Shown: positions 42,650 through 53,464 of the stretch, one piece after another
How positions within the stretch are numbered: the stretch's first letter is position 1
Layout: every line of letters begins with the position of its first letter
Translations under genes and position numbers: made by a program
Origin: Limnephilus marmoratus
Lineage: Eukaryota > Arthropoda > Insecta > Trichoptera > Limnephilidae
Length of the DNA: 64,000 nt
Direction of reading: 5' to 3'
NCBI GenBank assembly: GCA_917880885.1
Contig: OU862922.1
Location: forward strand, 21,638,627-21,702,626
Notes under the pieces: model-generated
What the model saw: only the letters and a program-made list of their open reading frames with translations
What the model was told of the DNA's origin: nothing
Database searches by the model: none

Positions 42650-43431
42650 AAAATATGTCTCAATTAAGTAATAATTGTCTCCAAATTTCATCTTCACAAT
42701 TACCGATTATTTGCACTGTTTTTCCTTGATACATATATTTCAAATAAGGTTCTGGGAGAAAGCAGGACATTCGGATTCTAAGAATTTTGCATGATTCCAG
42801 GATCCAGGACTCCAGTTCTAGTTAGATGTAAAACAATACTTCAGTATCACTTTTTTATCTCTGCTTTTGGAGAATCAGTTCGGATATTGCAAATGAGATG
42901 GATGCAATATACGGGTACCTACACCTGCGGGAATTTACATGACACGTGTGACACAGGCGTTGGGTAGGTACGATTTTGTAGCCCAAATTTAATGGCGATG
43001 CCTGAAGCAACGCACGTTTACATAGGTACATTTGTGGGAAAATTATGTTCGATTTCCAAAATCTAGATAGGTAACTACTGCAGATAAGTATACAAATGTA
43101 AATATATGTACATATGTAACTATAAAGAACTTTTTTTCATGGTTGGGGAGTACTATCTAATACATTTGAACTTATGGTTTCTAAACAAAACCCCGAGTAA
43201 GGACACTTCCCCACTCCCAAATAAACGTTACTAAATTTCAACGAATCAAGGTAGCGGCGTAATGTAGTGCGCTTATCACCGAGTATGCCGACTACAGAGG
43301 GAACACCATCGGCAGCTAACATTTAAAAAGTGGTTTTCTTACCCCGCATTCCGAATTTCCACCGATTACTTCCTTCGAAAATTTAAGCTTTTAAAAAAAT
43401 ATATGTATGTTATTTTTGAAGATAATCTCAA
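42650..43431. other. No recognised gene
   Basis: A 61-codon minus-strand frame at 43137-43322 contains GDKRTTLRRYLDSLKFSN, protein-like but from no family I can name. Confidence 0.4.
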
Positions 43432-44335
43432 TACATTTAGTTAATCTAATAATCTCAATACATTAGTCAATTCATCTCTTTCCTATGGAATAATTGCCTG
43501 GGGTGGAACTTACAATAATCATGTGAAACCTTTAGAAATTGCCCAAAAATCAATTATTAAGATCATGTACAAGAAAAGTAAATCTTATCCGTCTAAACAA
43601 TTGTTTAAGGAAACCGATATCTTGGACCTCAGACAGACCTATAGTTTTCAATGTCTTAAATTTATTTATATGCGTCCAAACAACTTTCAAAAAAATTCAA
43701 ATCGTACCAGCCAAAGACGTGGCGCCTGTGAATATGCTGTACCCCACTGCAAAACTAGGTTGTCCCAAAGGCATATTAGTTTTATAGCTCCAAAAATGTA
43801 TAATTTACTATGTACAACCATTAAAGAGAACACATGTCAAAATCTTCAGTCTTATAAAAAATATACCAAAACTTGGCTAAAAAATACTGAAATAGATATT
43901 TTTTTCTTATAAGTTTTAAAAAACCATTAATTATATCTACCATTAGATAGCTTTTAGAGTACATAATATATTATAATGTTTGCTTTTTTTGTCGTTTAAT
44001 TGCACTTGTAAAACTTTCACAAATGCGATAATAACAGTGCAGACTATTATTATGTTGTAGTTTTTAATCGCAATTATTCAGTCACTATTTATTATACTTA
44101 ATCTATATTTATTTTAATTTATTAATTTATGTATATACTTAAAATCTTCAATTTAACCATAGAAATAAAAACAAAAATCAATATTATACCCACGCACAGG
44201 CATTGCCTTTGTGGGATTTTTGTACATACATTTATTGTATTAAGTTTTTTTTTATACTTAACTTTTTTATGTAGCTTTTATATGTATTGAATCAAAAATT
44301 TTCAATAAAAAAAAATATATAAATAAAAAAAAATT
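43432..44335 (+). pseudogene. Jockey-like LINE, 3' end with A-tail
   Basis: Encodes SLSYGIIAWGGTYNNHVKPL followed by EIAQKSIIKIMYKKSK, then HISFIAPKMYNLL and LQSYKKYTKTWLKN, ending with a stop at 43912. This is the complete C-terminal end after the RT domain, in one frame from 43523. About 400 bp of 3' untranslated sequence ends in an A-rich run at about 44305-44335. The catalytic RT and upstream domains are absent. Confidence 0.8.
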
Positions 44336-44419
44336 CCGAGTTAAAAAACCTAATTATATGAAATTACCTCGACAGAAATAAAATCGAGAAGCACGCTCCA
44401 AAAATATTAAAAAATACAT

Positions 44420-44543
44420 CCGGTTTCGTTATTTAAAATTTTAAGGGGGAGGGGGAGTGGATTGGAGAGAGGGAAGGTGGGGGAAGCGCAGTGGGAATCC
44501 CCCTAATCCCATGCGAGCGAAGCCGTGGGAAAAAGCTAGTAAT
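44420..44543 (+). mobile_element. Helitron 3'-end fragment
   Basis: A G-rich stretch (44442-44495) is followed by CATGCGAGCGAAGCCGTGGG and AAAAAGCTAGT, a Helitron-type CTAG terminus of a third subfamily. Confidence 0.55.
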
Positions 44544-44741
44544 AAATAATTTAAGAAAGTTAAAAACTCGAACTAGTGTGTGATTTAGGTACCTACAACC
44601 AATATACCCAGCGAGATTATATTATGTATTTATAGCGCAGACCCGCAAAAATCACAGATAAAATATTTTTTGTATAAAAGTGCATTTAAAACAAAAATTT
44701 GAAACAATATATAAGAATATTTAAAAAAAAAATTAAAAATC

Positions 44742-44810
44742 GCCACGGCCGAGAATTAAACCCCGATCAACTGCTTGGAAGGCAACCACGCTGTAACTAA
44801 TGAAAGAAAA
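44742..44810 (-). tRNA. tRNA-Gly (UCC) pseudogene
   Basis: The minus strand contains TTGCCTTCCAAGCAG, a near-perfect tRNA-Gly anticodon arm with anticodon TCC, followed by TTGATCGGGGTTTAATTCTC, a T-arm with a damaged box B. The D-arm and acceptor 5' strand are degenerate. A T-rich stretch follows. A decayed gene or retroposed copy rather than a working tRNA. Confidence 0.6.
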
Positions 44811-45016
44811 TAATTTCATAAATAATACCAAAATTCATTATGGGTTGGATATGTACGGAAAATATAAAAATTATAATGTTACGTAGATCATAACCGAAAT
44901 TGTATTGTTTGATAATTTATTACCTCTTACCACTAAAAGATTATTAAAAGCTTATTCCGTAAAAGAGCAGAGACATTATTTCCAAATAAGTATCAAATCA
45001 TATAGTAGGTACGTAC

Positions 45017-45186
45017 CAGTGGCGGTCAGTGACTTTCCAGTGAGCTAGAGTGCTAAGATTTAAAAATATGGCATTATTGATGTTGTTGTAGCTGAAAAAG
45101 ATTTTTTTAAAGCAAAAACAACATTAATTATGTCGTATTTTCCAATCTAAGCATTCTAGCTCACTGAAAAGCCACAGACCCCACTG
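45017..45186. mobile_element. hAT-type MITE, 170 bp
   Basis: Ends CAGTGGCGGTCAGTGACTTT and CTCACTGAAAAGCCACAGAC plus CCCACTG are inverted; the internal CATTATTGATGTTGTTGTAG matches the 20453 copy. Flanks GTACGTAC and ATACCTAT agree at five of eight positions, a decayed 8-bp duplication. Confidence 0.75.
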
Positions 45187-45661
45187 ATACCTATGTGTTA
45201 TGGTTATTATACCATCGGTTCCATAATTAATTAAATAACACAAATAACTTGAAATTACCAATTTATGGTGCGATAAAATACGATGCATCGCCTTGTTTGA
45301 CTTGTTCAATCAACATTATTTGATTTTTCACACTTCACGCATTACGCCCATGCATAGTGGTAGAATTAATGTAAGGAGCCTCATCATTAATAAAATTAAT
45401 AACCTTTCATAATGTTGCTGTTTAGTTTATGGGAACAAATTACAATGCATGTTCGTAGTTCGTAAGTATCAAGGTAGGTATTCATACTTCAGTGAATATA
45501 TTATTACATTGAGCTATTGTTTATAGTACAATTAAGAGAAGCATTATTAGGAAGATGTTAACTTGTGTTATTTATTTCTTTATTTAATATCTACAGTATA
45601 AATATGCCATTCACGATAATTGCACACTATTTTTTTTTCAAATGACTGTGTATATTTGAAA
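45187..45661. other. No recognised feature
   Basis: AT-rich; nothing recognised. Confidence 0.5.
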
Positions 45662-45746
45662 AGAAATTGATTGTATTTAATTAAATGAAGACAATATTAG
45701 CGAAACTCAATCGAAATCTGGAGACAGAAAAATCAGAAAAGATATT

Positions 45747-45818
45747 GGCTCCGCTGGGACTCGAACCCAGAACCCTTTTCTTACATGGAAACAGCTCTAC
45801 CGATTAAGCTACGGAACC
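45747..45818 (-). tRNA. tRNA-Thr(UGU)-like, left arm
   Basis: Inverse copy of the tRNA at 45872-45943, identical by eye. Same cloverleaf, with TGT at the anticodon and A instead of U at position 33. Part of the hairpin retroposon. Confidence 0.6.
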
Positions 45819-45871
45819 CATATTAATTCGGTCACTTTTAACTGTATCATACTTCATACCGAAATAATATG

Positions 45872-45943
45872 GGTTCCGTAGCTTAATCGGTAGAGCTGTT
45901 TCCATGTAAGAAAAGGGTTCTGGGTTCGAGTCCCAGCGGAGCC
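45872..45943 (+). tRNA. tRNA-Thr(UGU)-like, right arm
   Basis: A 72-nt cloverleaf: acceptor GGTTCCG/CGGAGCC (7 pairs, one G-U), D-arm GCTT/GAGC, T-arm CTGGG-TTCGAGT-CCCAG with an intact box B, and an anticodon arm with loop CATGTAA giving TGT (Thr). The anticodon stem has one mismatch at its base, and position 33 is A where U is nearly universal. Structure suggests a recently intact tRNA; the location inside a retroposon and A33 argue for a pseudogene. No intron. Confidence 0.65.
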
Positions 45944-46164
45944 AATATCTTTTCTGATTTTTCTGTCTCCAGATTTCGATTGAGTTTCGCTAATATTGTC
46001 TTCATTTAATTAAATATTATAATTTGAGATTTTACTCATAAAGTTTAAAAAAATAATAATAGAAATTGATTGTACTTATATCAATGCAAAAAGTATAACT
46101 CTTAAAGAATACAAAAGGAGATACATGCACCTACATACGAAATACCATACATAAGTACAAGCAT

Positions 46165-46530
46165 ACCGAGGGTTCAAATCCCGGCGTGCGAAACTAAGTT
46201 GTAATTGTTTAATTTGCGCATTAATTAATTAAAAATAAGATATACCTAAAACATTTCGGCAAGTACCAGAATGGAAGGTACTCTCAGATCGTCCTGGTCA
46301 AAGACCACCATTCAAAATTGAAACGTTGCTTGGAATGGCTTTAGTCGTTTTTGGTGACTAGATTTGAATAGCCAGGTATTTCCCCTCCTTCCTCTACCCC
46401 ATCTTCTCTCCCACGGCACTAGGTTCAGCCTCACAACATACCCCAATAGGGGGTGCCACAGTCTCACTGACTCCATGCAGTCGAGAGCATGGGATCACTT
46501 GTGTGGTGTTCATATAAAAAATAAAAACTA
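46165..46530 (+). repeat. SINE-A, near full-length
   Basis: Box B GAGGGTTCAAATCCCGGCGT at about 46168-46188, then the body CTCAGATCGTCCTGGTCAAA, ATTGAAACGTTGCTTGGAAT and TTTTTGGTGACTAGATTTGA, finishing CACTTGTGTGGTGTTCATAT and an A-rich tail. Most of the 5' tRNA half is lost. Confidence 0.8.
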
Positions 46531-47353
46531 TAGATATTGTTAAGTGTCACCAATATACCACGCGCCTAAATATTATATTTGACTGTCGCGGTTACTTTGT
46601 CCCTATGTTTATCACTGGATACCAATGGTCCCGATGTTTGTCAATGGATTTACAAAATGGTCACCAATACTCAAACTGGGTGAAGTCGAACCAAAAGCAG
46701 CCCACAGGGCCTAGAAGCAAAAACCTGCTTAATGGTTTTTTAACTGCTAGTAAATAAATAATATTTAATATATAGCGAATAATTTATTTTTTTTAAGTTC
46801 AAAACCAACGAAGTAAATTTAGCGAACCTTCCAGCTTATTTTCTGATCGTTCCAAGTTCGCACGTATCAGTAAAAAGATATAGCCTTAATTCACCAATAA
46901 TGAATAAAAATTTTGTAAGCTAAGCATACGTAGAGCTTTTAATAGTTTTGATGCTAACAATTCGCATACCTATAACTGAAAGACCATACCATGATAAAAG
47001 CTCACCTCACTTTCAAGGTGACAATGTTTGTCGAGTCAGTACAGTACCTCAAATCCGGTCATCAAAGAATAGGCAGCAAGTCTCCTGAAATTCGACTGAG
47101 TGTTTGTTTACATTTTTTATATATATATCTCTGATAGAATAACAAAGCAGGTAGGTTGGGTAGTTTGGTTTTGGTAGTAGTCACCATCGTAAACCAAAAG
47201 CTAATCACCGGGCTCCACTGCTTATCTTCGAGGTACAACGTATAATTTACTTTTATGGGGCTAGCCGTAGAGACGCAAGGACAAAAAACTTCAACTGAAC
47301 TACAGGGCTGCGGCAAAAACATCAAAATTATGATTTTTGAAATAATGTTATAG
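46531..47353. other. No recognised feature
   Basis: An 87-codon frame at 47062-47325 has no recognisable domain. Otherwise unassigned. Confidence 0.45.
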
Positions 47354-47793
47354 TCAAGAGGGTTTAACCAGAGAAAACCAGAAATATATAATTTTTAAAT
47401 AAGATTTTAGACGTACTGACTCTTTTCCACAAAAAAATTATAAATTGATTTCGAAAAATTGTTCTTTTATCCAGTAAACGTAAGTCTTAAATTATGAGAA
47501 TTTTTTTTTTTTTATTATAATAAGGTCATACCATAGGTCGTTGGCAGATTTGTTAAATTTTCAAAATGATTTTGTGTTATACAAAGCCCATTTCAAATCA
47601 TAAAATTTTGCAGTAAAATAAATCAATACATTATCTGGTAAACTTATGTTTCAGAATTTTAATTTTAGTTTAAATAAAATCATTAAAAAATATATACGTA
47701 CATGTGTTTCTTGACGAAAATTGGTCCGTTTGTGTATTTATTTGCGCACTTGCAAACTAACGTATTTCAGAATTTTTTTAAATTCTTATTTAA

Positions 47794-49127
47794 CCCTAGA
47801 GTGGGCGCGTCTTTCCGTAAAACGTCAGTGGGCGCGTGGGGAGCATTTTGCCGCTCATTTTTGTGGAAAATTTTAAAAACGAATAATGCAATTTAATTAA
47901 TTTCTTTTCTCAGGATTAAAGTAAAACACTAATAAGGTGTGACAAATTAACATATTTATTGAACTCTGTTGAAGGAACTTTGGTTTACAATCGACTTTAC
48001 AAAATTTAACATTTAAATAAACTTTTTTTAGTTATCCTACATTATCCTTCTATAATATTTATTAAAAATGGAAAAAAATAACAATATTAAATATTTTCCA
48101 AATCTAGAGGATATGCTTTGGCGAAACAGTCTTCACATAAGTATGTGCAATGTTCATTGCACAGTCATTTTGAGCATCTGCAACACCCTTTTTCGTGCGC
48201 CTATTTTTCTTTGATGGACATATACTGCATTTGCCTTCCTTATTTGAAGATGATGCTTGTTCTATAGGAACAAAGCGAGCAATTTGGTTCCTCAGAGGAA
48301 TATTTAAGGTATCTACAGAAGACCTTGCGGTCATATATGTCTTAACCAGGACCATCGCAATCTCCCGCAAGTACTGTCGGCGTAGCATCAAGTGTACAGT
48401 ATTGCCTTTGTAAATTATTTGGCTGTTTATACCGGCAATATTCATCTTTGAAAAAAAACAACCTCATTAGCCATCTGCGAGTCATTCTACCAACAGAATA
48501 CTCTTCTTTCATTTGGTCCACGACATCAACACCACCTTTGGTTTCATTATAAAATGTAATCATTTCAGACTTTGCAGCAGGTCCATACAACTACGTTTAC
48601 TGGTACATTTCAACTATGTAAATAAACAAATCTTATTTACTCTAAGCATAATGAAATGTCCAATTGCTATAAACTTGCGTTTATAATGATAGGTAATAGA
48701 ACATTCACTTTTTCATTCTACCAACAATTCTGTAATTTAGTGGTGAACTAAGAGTGTCAAACTACTTATTAGTTTCTTTATTTAGAAGTACCTACCTTAT
48801 ACACAAGTAATTCTTACATTAAACTACAAGTATCACTTGTATTTTCCATAATAAGTGAATAGTTTTCTTTTTTGAGAACAAAAAAAATTAAATCGTAAAT
48901 AATATACAGCACAATTTTTTACTTGTATATTGACGACACTCGATGGTAACTACCTCCTTCTCAAGCAGCTCCCCGCGCATTGACGGTGTCCAGTCTTTTG
49001 CCACGGGTTGCGAACGAAAGTGGGGGCAGCTAATAAAAAGCGCAAAGTTTTAGCGCAGTAGATTTAAGAATTGTTAACGTTTTTTTGCAGAGGGCGGCAA
49101 AATGCTCATAGCGCGCCCCCTCTAGGG
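47794..49127. mobile_element. piggyBac-type transposon, decayed, 1334 bp
   Basis: TIRs CCCTAGAGTGGGCGCG and CCCTAGAGGGGGCGCG (right, inverse) are flanked by TTAA at 47790-47793 and 49128-49131. GAGCATTTTGCCGC lies near both ends as a subterminal repeat. It interrupts element T4, and the paralogous T2 copy shows the unoccupied site. Only the C-terminal part of the transposase remains, so it is an internally deleted copy of a larger (typically 2-2.5 kb) element. Confidence 0.9.
48104..48590 (-). pseudogene. piggyBac transposase, C-terminal remnant
   Basis: The minus strand reads FYNETKGGVDVVDQMKEEYS and VGRMTRRW, the conserved block containing one of the catalytic aspartates of piggyBac transposases (DDE/D fold). 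A frame change occurs in the T/A homopolymer near 48450. The second frame continues NIAGINSQIIYKGN and RREYLREIAMVLVK-like sequence. The tail holds CSICPSKKNRRTKK and later CAMNIAH, a damaged version of the Cys-rich domain that normally binds DNA ends. N-terminal and first catalytic residues are missing. Non-functional. Confidence 0.85.
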
Positions 49128-49402
49128 TTAACGTAGACATTATTGAAAAATGATACAAAAAAAAAATAATTGCAAAAAGTACATTATTTTAATAGTTTTA
49201 TCCTCACGCCTTTTAGCATTTTTGGATGGAGGTATAAATTAAAGCAAATTTGGAATGAAATAAAATCGATATTGTGTTATAATTTCAAAAAGCTGGTACG
49301 GAGAATAATTAATCTTTCTCATTGGTACCGCCCTGTACGATCGTAAGAACATCTTTCGACGAAATGTGGATTTTCGGCCGCTGGCTGGTTAAAAGCCCTT
49401 AA

Positions 49403-49533
49403 TTATTTTTATTTTAATTTTTAACATTATTTTACTTTGAATGTTTACGTGAATAAACTATGAAATATCTAAATAAATAGTATTGAAAAATCGTAACTTG
49501 CAAATTAGAATTTTTTAAACAAAAAATTAAATT
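49403..49533. other. Short unassigned interval
   Basis: Nothing recognised. Confidence 0.4.
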
Positions 49534-49574
49534 TTCCAAACCATACAGCACGTTACACGCTGTATGGTTTGGAA
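49534..49574. repeat. Perfect 16-bp-stem hairpin
   Basis: TTCCAAACCATACAGC (49534-49549) and its exact inverse (49559-49574) are separated by nine bases, ACGTTACAC. Could be a structured RNA stem or a binding site; its context gives no clue. Confidence 0.7.
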
Positions 49575-50131
49575 GGATTTCTATCAGAGATTCCTAAGCA
49601 TAGTTGAAGTACAAAAATAGATATATTTTTGATGTCCGATAATATTTTTTTTATCTTAATAACAAAAATAACGTTTTTCATACACATGTCGCCATGAAAA
49701 ACACTCCTACACGTCGCGATGGGATCACATGAAACGCGTGCTGTTTCGTGTGTAATCGTGCTGCTGGTAGGAGAAGGAGTGCTCATAACGTGACCCGCTA
49801 GGCTATACCCGACTACTCCATTACGACGTGTGATGAAAGAATATTTTTACTGTTTTGAATTGAAAAAAAATCATGGGACCGATTTTTCCACCAATGCAGG
49901 AAGTTCAGAGTCAAGACAGAGAGGAAGTCAAGACTTCAATTTTTAAATGCGATTTGTTATAATACATACAAAATATTATGAATACGAATGAAACAACTAC
50001 AAAAGTGGATTAGTCGGTTTTCAATGTTAAAAAAGAAAATAGATATATTAAATTGTGATTATATATGTAATAATAATAAGCCTTTTATTCTGGACTTCTG
50101 GTAGGTATGAATATTAGACATGTTTTGTTTA
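49575..50131. other. No recognised gene
   Basis: A 77-codon minus frame at 49553-49786 has no recognisable motif. Confidence 0.5.
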
Positions 50132-50860
50132 TTATAATATATTACGAAGCTCAGTTTGCCTCTTGGCATAGGCCTCCTCTAACATTTTCCATTGGAACCT
50201 TTCACGCGCTACTCTTCTCCATTGATGTCCAGCCGTGAGTTTTAGGTCGTCTTCCCATCTTACGTGTTGAAGTCCTCTACTTTTCTTGCCATCTCTGGGA
50301 TACCAGTCAGTGACATTTTTGCACCATTTCTCTTGTGGATCGCGGATCATGTAACCTGTCCATCTCCACTTTCGTTGGTCTATTCGGGTAACTATATCGG
50401 CAACTTTAGTTTTCTCCCTTATTATGCTACATCTCAATCTGTCCTGTTTCCTTATTCCTGTCAAACCTCTCTCCATGGCTCTCTGGCAGCGTTCCAACTT
50501 TTCTGTGTGGCGTTTGGTGAGTGCCCAAGTTTCACATCCATAGGTGATGACTGGAAGTATACACGTGTTGAAGACTTTCCTTTTTATTTGCATACTTAGC
50601 TCCTAGGGTTTCAAGACTTCTTTCAAAGACCAGTATTTCTTCCACCCATTTGCTACTTTTCGCTCGATTTCTTTAGTGGTTTGATGTAATCTAATACATA
50701 TACGAGTGGTTGGTTGTCAATTTTTATAGTTACTGGTTTAGAGCTTGTAAGTAATTTTGTTTTGTCTTTATTCATGCATAGGCCGACTTTCACACTTTCC
50801 CCGTTTAGTGACTATAATTATATTTAGGTGCGTTGGGTTTTCCTCGAATAGGACTATATC
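50132..50860 (-). pseudogene. LINE reverse transcriptase C-terminus, uninterrupted 153 codons
   Basis: The frame at 50593-50132 reads KVFNTCILPVITYGCETWAL, TKRHTEKLERCQRAMERGLT, KWRWTGYMIRD and HVRWEDDLKLTAGHQWRRVA, the complete region after the RT palm of an RTE/Nimb-like LINE, ending at a stop. Upstream (to about 50860) frames contain KDKTKLLTS and VLDYIKPLK-like pieces with frameshifts. No endonuclease and no RT catalytic core. The best preserved LINE frame in the window after 28594. Confidence 0.85.
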
Positions 50861-51474
50861 GTCTGATTTGTAATTAAGATTCACTGATGTTATAACCATA
50901 AAATATCGTGAATATTATTTCATTTTAAAAATAAAATAATATTGGTTGCCAGCCCTAATAGGTTCTCCGACCCATAGCGTATAAGAACCCCGTATGGCTA
51001 AGTAAAAAAATGAGCTTTATCACGCACTTCTGAACTATCCTAACGAACTTTTTTGTATCCTTTTTTCTTCTTGTTTGTGTATCGATTTGATTTGGGCTTA
51101 TCTCTTGCGTTACCCAGTCAACATGGACCAATATTGAACTACTGATATAAAATATAAATGTCTTTTTAAATACCCTTTCGCGAACAACGAAGAAGGGCCA
51201 TTTAAAATAGAGGGTAATTATTTTTCAACAAATTAAATTTTACGTGATTCAATTTCTAATTTAATTACCCATATGTGTCATAATTTTGGCATAAAATTTA
51301 ATTTTTACGAATTTTTTGATCAATAACCTTCCCATGTGTTCTATTATACTGTTATTATTTTCAATAATAACACAGGATTTCGCTTTGCTTTTCGTCTGAA
51401 CGATAAATGTATAATAAATAATTTCATAACACCAGAGCTTACCAATATATATATATATAGCCATAGTACTCGTA
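50861..51474. other. No recognised feature
   Basis: AT-rich; an (AT)n microsatellite of about 18 bp lies near 51445. Confidence 0.5.
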
Positions 51475-51489
51475 AATAATTTAGTTTTC

Positions 51490-51622
51490 TATTAGTGAAA
51501 GAATTTTTAAAATCCATTCAGTAGTTTTTGCGTGAAAGAGTAACAAACATACATACATCCATACATTCAGACGTCCATACATCCATTCAAACTTTCGCCT
51601 TTATAATATTAATAGGAAGATG
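51490..51622 (+). repeat. CATACATACATCCATACATT-type repeat, Helitron-like end
   Basis: TCCATTCAGTAGTTTTTGCG, TGAAAGAGTAACAAACATAC and CTTTCGCCTTTATAATATTA resemble a terminal motif I associate with non-autonomous Helitrons of insects. The assignment rests on recollection only. Confidence 0.35.
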
Positions 51623-51739
51623 CACTTTATCAGAATTGTTTATATCAGGTATAGTTATTGTTGTGTATTTTTGTATTATGGTTCTAAATTTATGTCGTTA
51701 TTTTATTGGTCAATGACATACATATTCTTAACAATGTCA

Positions 51740-51815
51740 TATATGAATAAAACATCTTTATAAATTATTTATAAGGACTGTTTATAACGCTAATAAATAA
51801 AATAAAATAAAATAC
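51740..51815 (+). mobile_element. LINE 3' tail (GGACTGTTTATAA type)
   Basis: GGACTGTTTATAACGCTAAT followed by AAATAAAATAAAATAAAAT. The same ending occurs at 59720-59765, so both are tails of one LINE family. Confidence 0.55.
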
Positions 51816-51881
51816 ATTCCACAAATCTGAACCATTTCATCGTCCTTTAGTACAATTAATAAAATTAATAATATTTAAAAA

Positions 51882-52118
51882 TTTTAGATTAGCTCGACGC
51901 AGGAGGCCCTGGGGAAAATAATTTCCATAGGGGCACATCTTTGGGGGTGGGAGGATCTTTTCAGGAAAGAAAGAAGATTGGGTAGGAAAAAGGTATGAGA
52001 GGTGGGTAGGAATCTGGGGGTCAGGGTGCTCCTGTGGCGGTGTTGACGCGACGTGGACAAACCTCACATATGAACCCGGATACCCCCTGCTAAGTTACCA
52101 ACGTTGCGAACTACTAAA
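51882..52118 (-). repeat. Family-B repeat
   Basis: Reversed, internally shortened copy: TTAGCTCGACGCAGGAGGCC, GTATGAGAGGTGGGTAGGAA and GAACCCGGATACCCCCTGCT. Confidence 0.75.
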
Positions 52119-52579
52119 AAATGTAAAAGTTATTTTGGTCTCCGTTGAAATTTTTATGCTTTTTTTCAACTTAAAACATAAAAAATCAGTAGGTAATTTT
52201 TTCATTTATTTTGCTCCTTCATCATTGTTCTTTATTTCATCTTTCAGTATTTGTCTAAGTGGTTATTTGTTGTTATTCTTCAAAACATCAGCTGTGTCTA
52301 AAAAATACATTAAAATTGGTTTGTCTGGTCACTTTTGTTTACATTATTTATTTTGACGACATGTATTACATTTCCCTGGCGTTTTTGTTTGTTATTCACT
52401 GTCAAATCTTTTAACTACTAGTCTCGAAAGATCTTATCTGAAATTTTTAAATATATTATGCTTTTTTCTATACACAAAAGAATTATTACAGCATGTTTAT
52501 TGTTTTCCTATAGGAGGCTCGTAAAATTTGAATTCAAATTAAGGTTAACTACAAAATATCTGATAACTTGTTATGTTAT
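52119..52579. other. No recognised feature
   Basis: Nothing recognised before the TTAA element. Confidence 0.5.
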
Positions 52580-52583
52580 TTAA

Positions 52584-53296
52584 GAGCGTTTAACCAGCCA
52601 GCGGACGAAAATCCACATTTCGTCGAAAGTTGTTCTTACGATCGTGCAGGGCGGTTACAATGAAAAAGATTAATTATTCTCCGTACCAGCTTTTTTAAAT
52701 TATAACTCAATATCGAATTTATTTCAATCCAAATTAGCATAAATTTATACCTTCATCCAAAAATGCTGAAAGGCGTGATGATAAAACTATTAAAATAGTG
52801 TAATTTTTGTAGTTATTTTTTGATCATAAGTATTTATCATTTTTCAATAATGTCTAAATTTAATAAGAATGTTAAAAAAATCTGAAATATATTAGTTTGT
52901 AAGTGCGCAAATAAATACACAAATGGACCAATTTTCGTCAAGAAACACATGTACGTACATATTTTTTAATGATTTTATTGAAACTAAAATTAAAATTCTA
53001 ATACATAACTTTGCTAGATAATGTATTGATTTATTTTACTGCATGATTACATTATTTGAAATGGGTGTGGTATAATACAAAAACTTTTTTGAAAATTTAA
53101 CAAATCTGCCAACGACCTATGGAATCACATTATTATACTAAAAATTAAAAAAAAATCTAAAAATTTATTACATAACTATGCTAGATAAAAGAACAATCTT
53201 TCGAAATCCATTTATAATTTTTTGTGGAAAAGAGTCAATACGTCTAACAACTTTTTTGAAAATGACGTATTTTCGGCTTTCTCTGGTAATGCCCTC
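52584..53296 (+). mobile_element. TTAA-flanked element T5, reference copy, 713 bp
   Basis: Flanked by TTAA at 52580-52583 and 53297-53300. TIRs GAGCGTTTAACCAG and (inverse) GAGGGCATTACCAG, each followed by a subterminal CCAG motif. The body includes GAAAATCCACATTTCGTCGA, GTTCTTACGATCGTGCAGGG and TTGGCAGATTTGTT (inverse). No ORF. Five copies or parts occur in this window (T1 28056, T2 32699, T3 36925, T4 47358, T5). Confidence 0.9.
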
Positions 53297-53464
53297 TTAA
53301 GTGTCTTTTTCCTTCGATATCTATTGAGTTGATCAAAACAATACGGTTTTTGGTATTCTAACATTATCTCACTCTTTAGATTATTATTATTTCAGTCTTG
53401 TTTTTTCTTGGGTTCTTGTCTTACTTCTTACTAATTTGTCATTGATTCGAGAGGTATTCGTAGG
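53297..53464. other. Short unassigned interval
   Basis: Nothing recognised. Confidence 0.4.

Larger units (their letters stand above)
45676..46060 (+). mobile_element. Hairpin retroposon with two tRNA-Thr-like genes
   Basis: The element begins TTTAATTAAATGAAG, then the arm GACAATATTAGCGAAACTCA continuing through an AATC-rich segment into a minus-strand tRNA. A 53-bp centre and the exact inverse follow: a plus-strand tRNA and the same arm. After the second arm comes TTACAATTTGAGG-like 3' sequence, TCATAAAG and an A-rich tail. A perfect 14-bp direct repeat, AGAAATTGATTGTA, flanks it (45662-45675 and 46061-46074). The A-tail and long TSD indicate LINE-mediated retroposition. The two arms together span about 345 bp. 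Confidence 0.85.
47358..49398 (-). mobile_element. TTAA-family element T4, split by piggyBac
   Basis: Left terminus GAGGGTTTAACCAGAGAAAA follows TCAA (a mutated TTAA); right terminus GGCTGGTTAAAAGCCC precedes TTAA at 49399-49402. The outer parts (47358-47789 and 49132-49398) match T2 and T5. They join exactly across the piggyBac insertion at the ATTTAAC site that is intact in T2 (33115-33135). Confidence 0.85.

Noticed and set aside
43137..43322. 61-codon minus ORF containing GDKRTTLRRYLDSLKFSN
   Set aside because: It reads like real protein, but I cannot name a family and the frame is short, so it is not annotated as a gene.
45747..45943. Functional tRNA-Thr gene pair
   Set aside because: Not fully excluded. 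Cloverleafs are good, but A33 in the anticodon loop, a stem mismatch and the position inside a TSD-bounded retroposon make a working gene less likely.
48104..48590. Domesticated piggyBac transposase gene
   Set aside because: Frameshift in the middle, missing N-terminus and catalytic residues, and intact TIRs with TTAA show an ordinary decayed transposon.
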